Shown here one piece after another: positions 28,626 through 37,133 of a stretch of 64,000 bases of DNA (positions are counted from its first letter, which is position 1; every line of letters begins with the position of its first letter). The DNA is from Corynebacterium pseudotuberculosis (GTDB lineage: Bacteria; Actinomycetota; Actinomycetes; Mycobacteriales; Mycobacteriaceae). The stretch spans positions 1,116,001 to 1,180,000 of the forward strand of contig NZ_CP021251.1 of the NCBI RefSeq assembly GCF_002155265.1. The letters are read 5' to 3'. Made by a program: the position numbers and the translations under genes. The notes under the pieces were generated by a model. That model saw nothing but the letters and a program-made list of their open reading frames with translations. It ran no database searches and was not told the origin of the DNA.

Positions 28626-28674
28626 TAGACAGAATTGTCTTTAAAATCCTTGTAGTTCTAGACGGATATGTCTA
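28626..28674 (+). promoter_or_regulatory. Two McbR-type operators (TAGAC-N6-GTCTA)
   Basis: Site 1 at 28626-28641 is TAGAC-AGAATT-GTCTT (one mismatch). Site 2 at 28659-28674 is TAGAC-GGATAT-GTCTA (perfect). Their centres are 33 bases apart, about three helical turns, and site 2 ends 43 bases before the start codon of the YeeE-TusA gene. TAGACN6GTCTA is the published binding motif of McbR, the TetR-type repressor of methionine/cysteine and sulfur genes in Corynebacterium glutamicum. Site identity is seen; regulation is inferred. Confidence 0.75.
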
Positions 28675-28717
28675 CCGTGTGTGGGGTACGCATCCCAGAC
28701 CAAAAGGAATACCCCTC

Positions 28718-30040
28718 ATGATTGCAACAGGTCTTCTCCTTGGCGCAGTGCTCGGCGTTGTTTTGCAGCGTGGTCGCTTCTGTGTCACCGGAATGCTCAG
28801 AGACATTTATCTTTTAAAAACGTGGCGCGGCTTTGTGGCGCTTCTTATTGTGATTTCCGTGCATGCGGTGGGCTTATCGGCGCTACGCACGCTCGGTGTC
28901 ATCACCACTCCAGTGGATGCGTTCGCGCCTCTTGCCGTTGTTATAGGTGGCTTTATTTTCGGTATCGGCATTGTGTTGGCCGGTGGTTGCGCCTCCGGGA
29001 CGTGGTATCGCTCAGGGGAAGGATTGGTCGGATCCTGGTTCGCGCTGCTCTTCTATGGCATATCGGCTGCCGCGATGAAGACCGGAATTCTCCACGGGGG
29101 AGCGACCTGGCTCAAGGGATTTACCATCAACGCAACCACCATTCCTGATACGTTTGGGCTCTCCCCGTGGTGGTTCGCGATTGGGCTTTCGCTGCTTACG
29201 GTGTATTCGGTGTGGTATTACCGCAGCAAAGATGGGGCGAGCGTGGCCACACTTGGGCGCACTGGATGGAAGCGCCCGCTGAGCTTGAACACGGCTGGTC
29301 TCCTCGTGGGGATTCTCGGGGTGATTGCATGGCCGCTGTCGGCTGCTACTGGGCGTAACGACGGCCTAGGCATCACCACCCCAACAGCGCACTTGACTAG
29401 TTGGCTCACCACGGGCGACGCAAAATTCCTGAATTGGGGGACGCTGCTTGTTGTGGGAATTCTTGTAGGGTCGTTTGCTTCGGCAAAGGCCACGGGTGAG
29501 TTTCGGGTGCGGGTGCCGGATGCGACGACCTCGATACGCTCGATCGCAGGTGGCACGCTCATGGGCATAGGTGCGGCGCTTGCTGGCGGATGCACCGTGG
29601 GGAATGGCATGGTACAGACCAGTCTGTTTAGTTACCAGGGGTGGGTGGCGCTGCTGTTCATCGGGCTAGGAGTTGCCGCTGCCGCGAAGGCATGGCTCAA
29701 GCCTACGCAGAAAACTCGTGTGAACAGCACCTTTGAGGTGGCGCCGGCGGGGGTGAAGGTGGGCGTCGATAAGCAAGGATTGCGCGCAGTAGCACCGGGC
29801 ACATACGTGATAGATACGCTGGGTGCGGTGTGCCCGTTCCCGCTTATCGACGCAAAAACCGCCATCAACCAGCTCAGCGACGGGGAAGCGCTCGTCATTG
29901 ACTTCGACTGCACCCAAGCCACTGAAACCATTCCACGATGGGCCGCCGACGACGGTCACGCCGTCACCGATTTCCATGAGGTCGGCAGCGCCGGATGGCA
30001 GATCACCGTGGTGAAACACGGCGCCCTCCTGCGCACCTAA
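28718..30040 (+). CDS. YeeE/YedE (TsuA-like) sulfur transporter fused to a TusA domain
   Basis: 440 residues from the ATG at 28718, preceded by AAAGGAA. About nine to ten membrane helices contain the cysteines typical of TsuA thiosulfate transporters: GRFCVTGML (about 22), GGCASGTW (about 90) and GGCTVGNGM (about 292). The C-terminal 75 residues form a cytoplasmic TusA/SirA domain with the sulfur-carrier motif VCPFPLID. A fused carrier could accept sulfur directly from the channel. Two McbR-type operators upstream support a role in sulfur uptake. Thiosulfate is the likeliest substrate by family; this is not proven. Confidence 0.88.
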   Translation: MIATGLLLGAVLGVVLQRGRFCVTGMLRDIYLLKTWRGFVALLIVISVHAVGLSALRTLGVITTPVDAFAPLAVVIGGFIFGIGIVLAGGCASGTWYRSGEGLVGSWFALLFYGISAAAMKTGILHGGATWLKGFTINATTIPDTFGLSPWWFAIGLSLLTVYSVWYYRSKDGASVATLGRTGWKRPLSLNTAGLLVGILGVIAWPLSAATGRNDGLGITTPTAHLTSWLTTGDAKFLNWGTLLVVGILVGSFASAKATGEFRVRVPDATTSIRSIAGGTLMGIGAALAGGCTVGNGMVQTSLFSYQGWVALLFIGLGVAAAAKAWLKPTQKTRVNSTFEVAPAGVKVGVDKQGLRAVAPGTYVIDTLGAVCPFPLIDAKTAINQLSDGEALVIDFDCTQATETIPRWAADDGHAVTDFHEVGSAGWQITVVKHGALLRT

Positions 30041-30735
30041 CCCAGATATTCCCCACGGGGGCCAAACAGCGCGCTGCCTACCCGCACACTCGTCGCGCCC
30101 TCCTCGATTGCCCATTCAAAGTCGCCGGACATACCCATCGATAACTCGGTTGCGGTGGGGAAGTACGGCTGTAGGGTATCGCGAAGCTCGCGCAGCTGCA
30201 CAAACGATGACCTCACAACGGCCTCCTCGGGGGAATTCCTAGCCATTGTCATCAGCCCTCGTACGTGGAGGCGGTCATAGTCGGCTAGCTGCCCTAAAAA
30301 CTCCGCAGCCTCGGCCGGAGCAATGCCGCCTTTCTGCACCTCCCCGGAAGTATTAACCTGAACAAATACCTCTAGCATGCGGTCTGCAGCCTCTAGCTTT
30401 CTCTGCAGGGCGTCGGCCAGACGTAGCGAGTCCAACGCATGGAACTCCTGCGCCCACGCCGCCACCTCCTTGGCCTTATTACGCTGCAGCCGGCCAATCG
30501 CGCACCACGTCACTCCCGACACCTTGCTGGCTTTAGACGAAAGCTCCTGCGGCTTATTTTCACCCAACACCGTCATCCCCGCAGCCACCGCATCCCGAAC
30601 TACCTCCACCGGATGAGTCTTGGTCACCGCGATAAGCCGGACCTCTGCGGCGTCGCGTCCGGCGCGCTCGGCAGAATTGACGATTCTTTCCAGAACAGCC
30701 TCGTGGGCGAGGCGGAGAGCTTCCACGTTTTCCAT
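30037..30735 (-). CDS. YggS-family pyridoxal-phosphate homeostasis protein
   Basis: PLP-binding protein of 232 residues that buffers cellular pyridoxal phosphate (YggS/PLPBP/PROSC). The PLP lysine lies in LIAVTKTHPVEVV (about residue 38), followed by LGENKPQEL, WCAIGRLQRNKAKEV and RGLMTMA; the C-terminal SMGMSGDFEWAIEEG motif is conserved. It converges with the YeeE-TusA gene with a 4-base overlap; an exact iterated motif copy (30051-30060) lies in its last codons. Confidence 0.92.
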   Translation of the reverse strand: MENVEALRLAHEAVLERIVNSAERAGRDAAEVRLIAVTKTHPVEVVRDAVAAGMTVLGENKPQELSSKASKVSGVTWCAIGRLQRNKAKEVAAWAQEFHALDSLRLADALQRKLEAADRMLEVFVQVNTSGEVQKGGIAPAEAAEFLGQLADYDRLHVRGLMTMARNSPEEAVVRSSFVQLRELRDTLQPYFPTATELSMGMSGDFEWAIEEGATSVRVGSALFGPRGEYLG

Positions 30736-30830
30736 GCCCCAATCCTATCGTGGGGAAATAAAGATCTCGGTGCACGAATGCGAGGCACACACAGGCGCGG
30801 CTTATACCGCACAGCATCTCGAGGAATACG

Positions 30831-32102
30831 ATGAACGCCATGATGAGCCATTACCTTGGATGCACAGTTCATGAACACACCCTGGAGGTCCCTTGGGACC
30901 CACAGAATCCGGAGCTGGGAACGTTTGAGCTTTTTGCCCGCGAGTTGGTGCCCTCTGGCGGAGAAGATTATCCGGCCTTTCTGTACCTTCAAGGAGGTCC
31001 CGGCTTTCCGGCTCCGCGCCCGATTTCTATCAGCGGTGTAATCAAGGAAGCACTGAAGACGCATCGCGTGGTTCTTTTAGACCAACGCGGGACTGGTCGG
31101 TCTCATCGCATCGATTGCGATACCCTGAGTGCTGACGCAGACAAACTGCACCTTTTGCGCCAAGAATTCATCGTCCATGACGCCGAGGCGTTGCGGAAAG
31201 CTTTGGGAATCTCCGCATGGACGCTGTACGGACAAAGCTTCGGCGGATTCTGCGTCGCTTCCTACCTCTCGCTTTATCCGGGCTCTGTTGCCACGTCCTA
31301 TATCACTGGTGGCCTCCCTGCTCTTGAGGCTCACGTGGACGATGTATATCGTGCCACCTACGCGACCATCGCCCGGCGCAGTGAGGAGTTCTATAGGCAA
31401 TTCCCGTGGGCCGAAGCACGCATCAGAGAAATCTGCCATCACCTTGATCACTCAGATGAGAAACTCCCCACGGGGGAGCGGCTTAGCTCGAGAAGATTCC
31501 GCACCATCGGCAGTGATCTTGGTAGGTCGGCGGGTTTCTATTCTTTGGCGTATCTTCTGGAGAGCCCATTTCAGAGATCCGGGGAGAAAAAGCTCAGAAC
31601 TGATTTCCTGGCGGCAGTTGGCGCAAAAGTAAGCTTTGCTAGTGCCCCGCTCTACGCCGCGATACACGAGTCGATTTATGGTGGGATCGGCGGGGCAAAG
31701 ACGGCGTGGTCCGCCCACCGCCTCCGTGGGGAAATAGCGGGGTTTGCGCAGGATGCTGATCCGCGAAGCTCTGAGAAGTTTTATCTCACCGGCGAGCACG
31801 TTTATCCGTGGCAGTTCGAGGAGGATCCGGCCCTGGTCCCGTTTGCTCAGGCTGCGCAGGACTTGGCCATGCGGCGGTGGGATGCGTCACCGTATCGCCC
31901 GGAAGTGCTGGCGCAGAGCCCCGTCGTAGCCGCGTGCGTGTACGTCGACGATGCCTTTGTGCCCTATGAGTATTCGCTGCACACCGCAGATAAGCTTTGC
32001 GACGCCCGCCTCCACATCACCAATCAGTATCAGCACGATGGCATCCACTGGGCTGGCGAGGAGATCCTGGCGATCCTCAAAACTAAGGTTGCGGATCACT
32101 AA
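30831..32102 (+). CDS. Alpha/beta hydrolase, proline-iminopeptidase-like (S33)
   Basis: 423 residues. Oxyanion-hole motif LQGGPGFPAP (about 54), LDQRGTGRSHRID, and the nucleophile elbow YGQSFGGFC (about 133) are those of peptidase family S33; the catalytic His lies near HDGIHWAGEE at the C-terminus. It has no signal peptide and so is cytoplasmic. It probably releases N-terminal proline or similar residues from short peptides, which fits the adjacent peptide ABC importer. The start could also be the ATG at 30840 or 30843. Two copies of the iterated motif lie inside (31466, exact; 31722, one mismatch). Confidence 0.87.
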   Translation: MNAMMSHYLGCTVHEHTLEVPWDPQNPELGTFELFARELVPSGGEDYPAFLYLQGGPGFPAPRPISISGVIKEALKTHRVVLLDQRGTGRSHRIDCDTLSADADKLHLLRQEFIVHDAEALRKALGISAWTLYGQSFGGFCVASYLSLYPGSVATSYITGGLPALEAHVDDVYRATYATIARRSEEFYRQFPWAEARIREICHHLDHSDEKLPTGERLSSRRFRTIGSDLGRSAGFYSLAYLLESPFQRSGEKKLRTDFLAAVGAKVSFASAPLYAAIHESIYGGIGGAKTAWSAHRLRGEIAGFAQDADPRSSEKFYLTGEHVYPWQFEEDPALVPFAQAAQDLAMRRWDASPYRPEVLAQSPVVAACVYVDDAFVPYEYSLHTADKLCDARLHITNQYQHDGIHWAGEEILAILKTKVADH

Positions 32103-32131
32103 TGTGACCCGCGTGGTTTAAACTCATTCCC

Positions 32132-32266
32132 ATGAATAATCCCGTTGTTCTTTCCGCCCACGAAGTTGAGGCGTTTGATCAGCTGGCCCACGTGGTAGAA
32201 GGGCTTGATTACTCTGAGGAACACATTCTTGATCCCAGCGTGTTGCTGTATATAACGTCATCCTAA
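32132..32266 (+). CDS. Small open frame, possible truncated gene
   Basis: 44 residues, MNNPVVLSAHEVEAFDQLA... to LDPSVLLYITSS. It is acidic and protein-like in composition but ends abruptly and overlaps the 3' end of the oppositely directed ATPase gene by 9 bases. It could be the 5' stump of a gene deleted when the ABC cluster was inserted, or a real small protein. Family not recognised and no clear Shine-Dalgarno. Confidence 0.25.
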   Translation: MNNPVVLSAHEVEAFDQLAHVVEGLDYSEEHILDPSVLLYITSS

Positions 32267-33691
32267 GTGGGGGATTGCCGCTAAGAGTTGTTTGGTGTAT
32301 TCGGCCTTGGGATTGGTAAACACCTCGTCTACAGGGCCGGCCTCCACGATACGACCTTCGTGCATCACCACCACAGAAGAACACACGGAGCGGATCACGT
32401 TGAGGTCATGCGAGACAAACAAGAGGGTGAGATGGCGCTCGTGAACCAGCCGGTCTATGAGTGTGAGAACCTTCTTTCGTACTGAGACGTCGAGGGCTGA
32501 GACGGGTTCGTCGGCAAGCAAAATATCTGGAGACGCGATCAGCGCGCGAGCTATGGAAATGCGTTGGCGCTGACCTCCCGAGAACTCGTGGGGAAAACGG
32601 TGGAGAATCTCCCCGCTCAGACCTACTTCCTCCAAAACTTCAACGATGCGCTCGTCGCTAGCGCGGGGGAGCGGCTCGGCTACGATCTCGCGGATGGTCA
32701 TGCGGGGATCCAGAGACCGCATGGGATCTTGGAAAACCATCTTTTTGGTGCCAGAGACTGAGATCGTGCCGGATGTGGGACGTGTGAGTCCCGCGATCAT
32801 CTTTAACAATGTTGTCTTTCCGGAACCCGAGCCGCCCACAATGCCGACTCTTTCCCCACGGGAGACGTGGAGATCGACGCCGTCGACCGCCTTGTGCCGG
32901 CGATAGTGCTTCTTTATGTCCCGCGCCCGCACTATGGATTCATCGGTAATGAGAGCCGGTCGCGCAGGAGGGAGCTGGGAGGCGTCGATAAGCATGCGCG
33001 TATAAGAGTGGGCGGGGGAGCGGAGAACCTGCTCTACGGTTCCTTCCTCGATGACCTCGCCGCCTCGCATCACCAGAATACGCTCGCATGTGGTAGCCAC
33101 CAGACCCAGGTCATGAGTGATAAAGAGCAGGCCAGTTCCACGTTCGGCGACCAGGCGCAAAATTAGGTCGACAATCGCCTTTTGGGAGGTCACGTCCAAA
33201 GCAGTGGTTGGCTCATCGCACATCAGCACGTCGGGGTCATGGGCCAGAGCCATAGCGATTAGTACTCGTTGGCGTTGTCCTCCCGAGAGCTCGTGGGGAT
33301 AACGCCTGCCGAGTGCGGGGTCGAGTTCTACGCTCGAGAGCAGCTCCGCAACCTTCCCCCGTGGGGAAACCGAATGGATTTTGAGCACCTGAGCAATCTG
33401 CTTATCCACTCGCATGAGCGGGTCGAGAGCCGTCATGGGCTCCTGGAAAACCATGGCAATTTTGCGACCCCGGATACGGCACATCGCTTTCTCCGACAGC
33501 GCCGTGAGCTCTTGTCCATCGAGCTGAATGGAACCCGACGCATTGATGAGACGCATGATGGAGAGCGCGGTCATTGTTTTGCCCGAGCCTGATTCTCCAA
33601 TCAAACCGACGCGCTCGCCACGGTCGACTGCCAGAGCCACATCCTTGAGGATTCCCGTGACAGTGAGATTGCGGACTTGGAGAAGCGTCAC
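32258..33691 (-). CDS. Fused double ABC ATPase, peptide importer (OppDF type)
   Basis: 477 residues with two complete nucleotide-binding domains. Domain 1: Walker A GESGSGKTMTA, LSGGQRQRVLIAMALA, Walker B MCDEPTTALD. Domain 2 from about 260: GGSGSGKTTLL, FSGGQRQRISIARALI, LLADEPVSALD. One chain would energise the importer formed by the next two genes (permeases) and the binding protein at 35506. It overlaps the upstream permease by 4 bases. Exact iterated motif copy at 33357-33366, imperfect at 32854-32863. Confidence 0.93.
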   Translation of the reverse strand: MTLLQVRNLTVTGILKDVALAVDRGERVGLIGESGSGKTMTALSIMRLINASGSIQLDGQELTALSEKAMCRIRGRKIAMVFQEPMTALDPLMRVDKQIAQVLKIHSVSPRGKVAELLSSVELDPALGRRYPHELSGGQRQRVLIAMALAHDPDVLMCDEPTTALDVTSQKAIVDLILRLVAERGTGLLFITHDLGLVATTCERILVMRGGEVIEEGTVEQVLRSPAHSYTRMLIDASQLPPARPALITDESIVRARDIKKHYRRHKAVDGVDLHVSRGERVGIVGGSGSGKTTLLKMIAGLTRPTSGTISVSGTKKMVFQDPMRSLDPRMTIREIVAEPLPRASDERIVEVLEEVGLSGEILHRFPHEFSGGQRQRISIARALIASPDILLADEPVSALDVSVRKKVLTLIDRLVHERHLTLLFVSHDLNVIRSVCSSVVVMHEGRIVEAGPVDEVFTNPKAEYTKQLLAAIPHLG

Positions 33692-34551
33692 GATGAAGAC
33701 TCCTTAGAAAAAACTGCAGTGCGGCGAGTGGAACGCGGGTCGGTGAGATCGCGGAGGCCGTCGCCAAGCAAGTTAAAACCTAAAACGGTAAGTGCGATAG
33801 CAAGCCCCGGCCATACCGCCAGCAGCGGCGCCGTGGCCAGTGAAGACTGCGCAGACTGCAGCATGCGACCCCAGCTAGGATCCGGTGGTGGCGTGCCAAG
33901 CCCTAGGAAGCTCAGGCCGGCCTCGGCAAGAATAGCCAGGGCAAAGGCCACTGACGCCTGGACCACCACCACACTCAAAATGTTGGGAATCACGTGGCGC
34001 ATTGCGATGGCGATTTCCCCACGGGAGGCGTCACGGGCTGCAGCGACATAATCCTGCGCCATCACCTGCATCGTCGCCGCGCGCGCCACCCGAGCAAAAG
34101 CCGGAATAGTGGCCACTCCGATAGCCATCATCGCGGTCAACGTGGTGGCCGAAAACATCGCGGTGGCCACAATCGCCAGAAGCAGACCCGGGAACGCAAG
34201 CAACAGATCTGCGCCGCGCATGATCACCGAATCGATCCAGCCGCGCCTCATCCCTGCCCACACACCGAGTGGCACCCCCACGAGCGCTGCCACAGACACC
34301 GCGACAATCCCCACGAGGAGAGTGATGCGAGATCCCACCATCAACTGCGATAACACATCTCTGCCATAGCGATCTGTGCCCAAAAGATGGCTTATCGACG
34401 GCCCCTCCAACCGCGACCCCGGCATAACCCGAAGCGGATCATAGGGCGTCCAGACCAAGGAAACTAATGCAATAACAGCAACGACGATAACGATCCCCAG
34501 CCCGATCTTGCCGCCGAGCGAAAAACGACTACTGTAACGACTACCGCGCAT
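33688..34551 (-). CDS. Peptide ABC permease (DppC/OppC type)
   Basis: 287 residues, about six helices. It contains the OppC N-terminal region (PYDPLRVMPGSRLEGPS), the family signature HLLGTDRYGRDVLSQLMVG and the EAA loop AARDASRGEIAIAMRHVIPN that docks on the ATPase. It lies between the DppB-type permease and the fused ATPase in a four-gene minus-strand operon. Confidence 0.92.
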   Translation of the reverse strand: MRGSRYSSRFSLGGKIGLGIVIVVAVIALVSLVWTPYDPLRVMPGSRLEGPSISHLLGTDRYGRDVLSQLMVGSRITLLVGIVAVSVAALVGVPLGVWAGMRRGWIDSVIMRGADLLLAFPGLLLAIVATAMFSATTLTAMMAIGVATIPAFARVARAATMQVMAQDYVAAARDASRGEIAIAMRHVIPNILSVVVVQASVAFALAILAEAGLSFLGLGTPPPDPSWGRMLQSAQSSLATAPLLAVWPGLAIALTVLGFNLLGDGLRDLTDPRSTRRTAVFSKESSS

Positions 34552-34555
34552 GAAC

Positions 34556-35506
34556 CTAGGCCTCCTTTCGAGTGCGTGGGTCTACCACAACGTAAGCCAT
34601 ATCCACGATCGCATTGATCACGATGGCAAGGACAACGAGGATCATCACAATCGTCTGCACCGTGGGCAAATCGCGATTAGTTACAGCGGTGAGTAGCAGG
34701 CTGCCCAATCCCGGAATGACAAAAACTCGCTCAATAACAACTGCGCCGACTAGTAGGGAAGTGAGCTGCAATCCCGTCACCGTCAGAACAGGCAATGCTG
34801 CGTTACGCAGTCCGTGGCTGCGCAGAGCCTGCCAAGAGCTCAGCCCGATAGCGCGTGCAGTGCGCATAAAATCTTCACGCATCACATCCATAACGGCTGC
34901 CCGAACATATCGAGTCATAATCGCAGCCTGAACAATTCCGAGGGAAATCACTGGCAGCACAAGACGCGCCAGAAAACCGCTGAAATCCTCATTGGGCACT
35001 GACCAACCGTTAGTGGGCAACCAGCGCAGGCGAACCGCAAAAAAAGAAATGAACAGGATTGCAGCAAGGAAGCTAGGAACTGCAATTCCGACCTGGCTGA
35101 GCGCAGAGATAAAGGTTCCGTCGACGTGACCTGAGCGCCTGGCCGCCCACAAGCCCAGTGGAATCGCAAGCACCAAGGCGAACAACATCGATAGAACAAC
35201 GAGGATCAGACTGACCTGAAGCCGATCTGCGACGATAGACGAAATATCCGTTGAACTGGTCAACGAAGTCCCAAATTCCCCACGGAGGAGGCCACCGGTC
35301 CATGACACGTACTGCTCCCACAGCGGTTTATCTATCCCCATTGTGGCGCTTAGCTTTGCCACGGCCTCTGGCGTCGCGGTAACGCCGAGCGCCACTTCTG
35401 CCGGGTTACCTGGGACAATCCGAAGAGCTACAAAAATGACCACACTGGCAATAAATAACGTAAACACGTATTTAGCCGCGCCTCGTGCAAGTTTTGCTGC
35501 AATCAC
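34556..35506 (-). CDS. Peptide ABC permease (DppB/OppB type)
   Basis: 316 residues. N-terminal VIFVALRIVPGNPAEVALG and MGIDKPLWEQYVSWTGGLLRGEFGTS are typical of DppB; the EAA loop is RTARAIGLSSWQALRSHGLRN and the C-terminal VIERVFVIPGLGSLL is conserved. It overlaps the start of the binding-protein stop region and ends 4 bases before the DppC start. Imperfect iterated motif at 35278-35287. Confidence 0.92.
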   Translation of the reverse strand: MIAAKLARGAAKYVFTLFIASVVIFVALRIVPGNPAEVALGVTATPEAVAKLSATMGIDKPLWEQYVSWTGGLLRGEFGTSLTSSTDISSIVADRLQVSLILVVLSMLFALVLAIPLGLWAARRSGHVDGTFISALSQVGIAVPSFLAAILFISFFAVRLRWLPTNGWSVPNEDFSGFLARLVLPVISLGIVQAAIMTRYVRAAVMDVMREDFMRTARAIGLSSWQALRSHGLRNAALPVLTVTGLQLTSLLVGAVVIERVFVIPGLGSLLLTAVTNRDLPTVQTIVMILVVLAIVINAIVDMAYVVVDPRTRKEA

Positions 35507-37047
35507 TACTGTGTTACCTTCCTTGGCTCTTCTTTCGCGATAGCAGCCAACGAGAGACCATCGCCAACAGCGTTGACGGGAACCCCGCTGACGTTCTTTG
35601 CAGTTACCACGATGTTGGGCAGATTGAACAAATTATCTGCTGCGGCTTGATCCAGGATCCGAGTGACGGCTTTTTTCATCGTGGGGACATAGTCCGCCTC
35701 ATTTACGGTGTCTGCTTGGGCGATGAGCTCTTGGACTTTTTTATCGTCATAGCCCAAGTAGTACTTTGGGTTAGCAAAAATATTGGGAATGTCTCGAGCC
35801 TCGGTATGCGCGATCACCGACATATCATAATCGTGGCCTTTATAAACTTTGGCCAACCATACGGAGGGAAATTCGGTGGACTCGATGCTCACATCGAAGC
35901 CGATGTCTCGAAGCTGCGAGTATAAAATCTCAGAGGCCGTGGCAGCATAGGGCAGCGACGGCACAGAAATGGTTATTTTTGTTCCCGTTGCCCCGGCCTC
36001 ATCCATTAGCTGGCGTGCACGGTCAGGATCAAAAGGATACTGCTCGGCTTTCTGATACCAGGGGTCCGTTGGCGGCACGGGAGCACCGCCCGTATCAACG
36101 CCGTAGCCCTCCCAGGTGGTATCAATGATTGCTTGCCTATCGACGCCAAACATTACCGCCTTCCGGACGCGCAGATCATTAAATGGTGCCCGTGCATGAT
36201 TCATCGTGAGCAGCACTTCTCCATTGGTCGTGCCCACGTTGACGTCGAGATCACCATCGCGCTGTATGGATTCCAAGAGCTCAGGGGACTGCAAACCAAT
36301 GACGGCGTCAACGTCTCCAGAGCGCACAGCATTAGTCAGGGAAATAGCATCCGCGAAATAGCGCAGAACAGCTCTCTTGTTCTTAGGAGATTCACCCCAG
36401 TATTCCCCACGGGAGGTGAAGGATAGCGAGGTCCCCACGGCCCAGTTATCTACCTCATAAGGCCCGGTGCCCACCGGCTTTGTGGCCAAGTCCGATACCC
36501 CGCCGGGCGTCATCATGGCGCCGATCAACGTGCCCATTGACCACAACCAGGTGTTGGAGCGATGAGCGAGCGTGACCTCGAGGGTGTGGGGATCGATGAC
36601 TCGGGTGTTGGTCACCTTAGACATTTGTGCTTTCAGACCATTAGTCCAGGCGTCGGAAAGCACGCGATCAATAGAAAACTTTGCAGTGTCTGCTGTGAAA
36701 GCGTCGCCATTGGAAAAGCGGACGCCTTTGCGAAGATGAAACACATACGTTGTGCCGTCTTCGGATACATCCCATGAGGATGCAAGCAACGGCTCTACCT
36801 CGCCGCTCTGATTAACACGAACCAGCCCCTCATACACGTTGCCCATCAGTGCCTGAGGAATAGCAGCACCAGAAGTGGTAGTGAAATCGAGGGAGCTAGG
36901 GGGAGCCGTTAACCCAAGGGTCACACTGTGATCGCTGGCTCTATTCACCGACGCATTTTGCGATGCCGTCGAACCGGCAGAGCACGCACTCAAACCAAAG
37001 ACCGCCAAAGTCATCAACGCGACCGCGCGTGGGGGGAAAGAGAACAT
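35506..37047 (-). CDS. Peptide ABC substrate-binding lipoprotein
   Basis: Family 5 extracytoplasmic binding protein, 513 residues from the ATG at 37047. The open frame continues 26 codons upstream, but MFSFPPRAVALMTLAVFGLS followed by lipobox LSAC is a proper lipoprotein signal. The mature part shows the SBP_bac_5 signature region ...YEGLVRVNQSGEVEPLLASSW...GTTYVFHLRKGVRFSNGD. First gene of the operon with 34556, 33688 and 32258. It is divergent from the AEC transporter, and the 86-base gap holds an exact iterated motif (37102-37111). Confidence 0.93.
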   Translation of the reverse strand: MFSFPPRAVALMTLAVFGLSACSAGSTASQNASVNRASDHSVTLGLTAPPSSLDFTTTSGAAIPQALMGNVYEGLVRVNQSGEVEPLLASSWDVSEDGTTYVFHLRKGVRFSNGDAFTADTAKFSIDRVLSDAWTNGLKAQMSKVTNTRVIDPHTLEVTLAHRSNTWLWSMGTLIGAMMTPGGVSDLATKPVGTGPYEVDNWAVGTSLSFTSRGEYWGESPKNKRAVLRYFADAISLTNAVRSGDVDAVIGLQSPELLESIQRDGDLDVNVGTTNGEVLLTMNHARAPFNDLRVRKAVMFGVDRQAIIDTTWEGYGVDTGGAPVPPTDPWYQKAEQYPFDPDRARQLMDEAGATGTKITISVPSLPYAATASEILYSQLRDIGFDVSIESTEFPSVWLAKVYKGHDYDMSVIAHTEARDIPNIFANPKYYLGYDDKKVQELIAQADTVNEADYVPTMKKAVTRILDQAAADNLFNLPNIVVTAKNVSGVPVNAVGDGLSLAAIAKEEPRKVTQ

Positions 37048-37133
37048 GACAAGCAGACTAACCCGCGCATGTATGAGGGTAAACTTGTCCCTAATGGGTG
37101 CCCCCGTGGGGAAAATGAAGCACAATCTACCGT

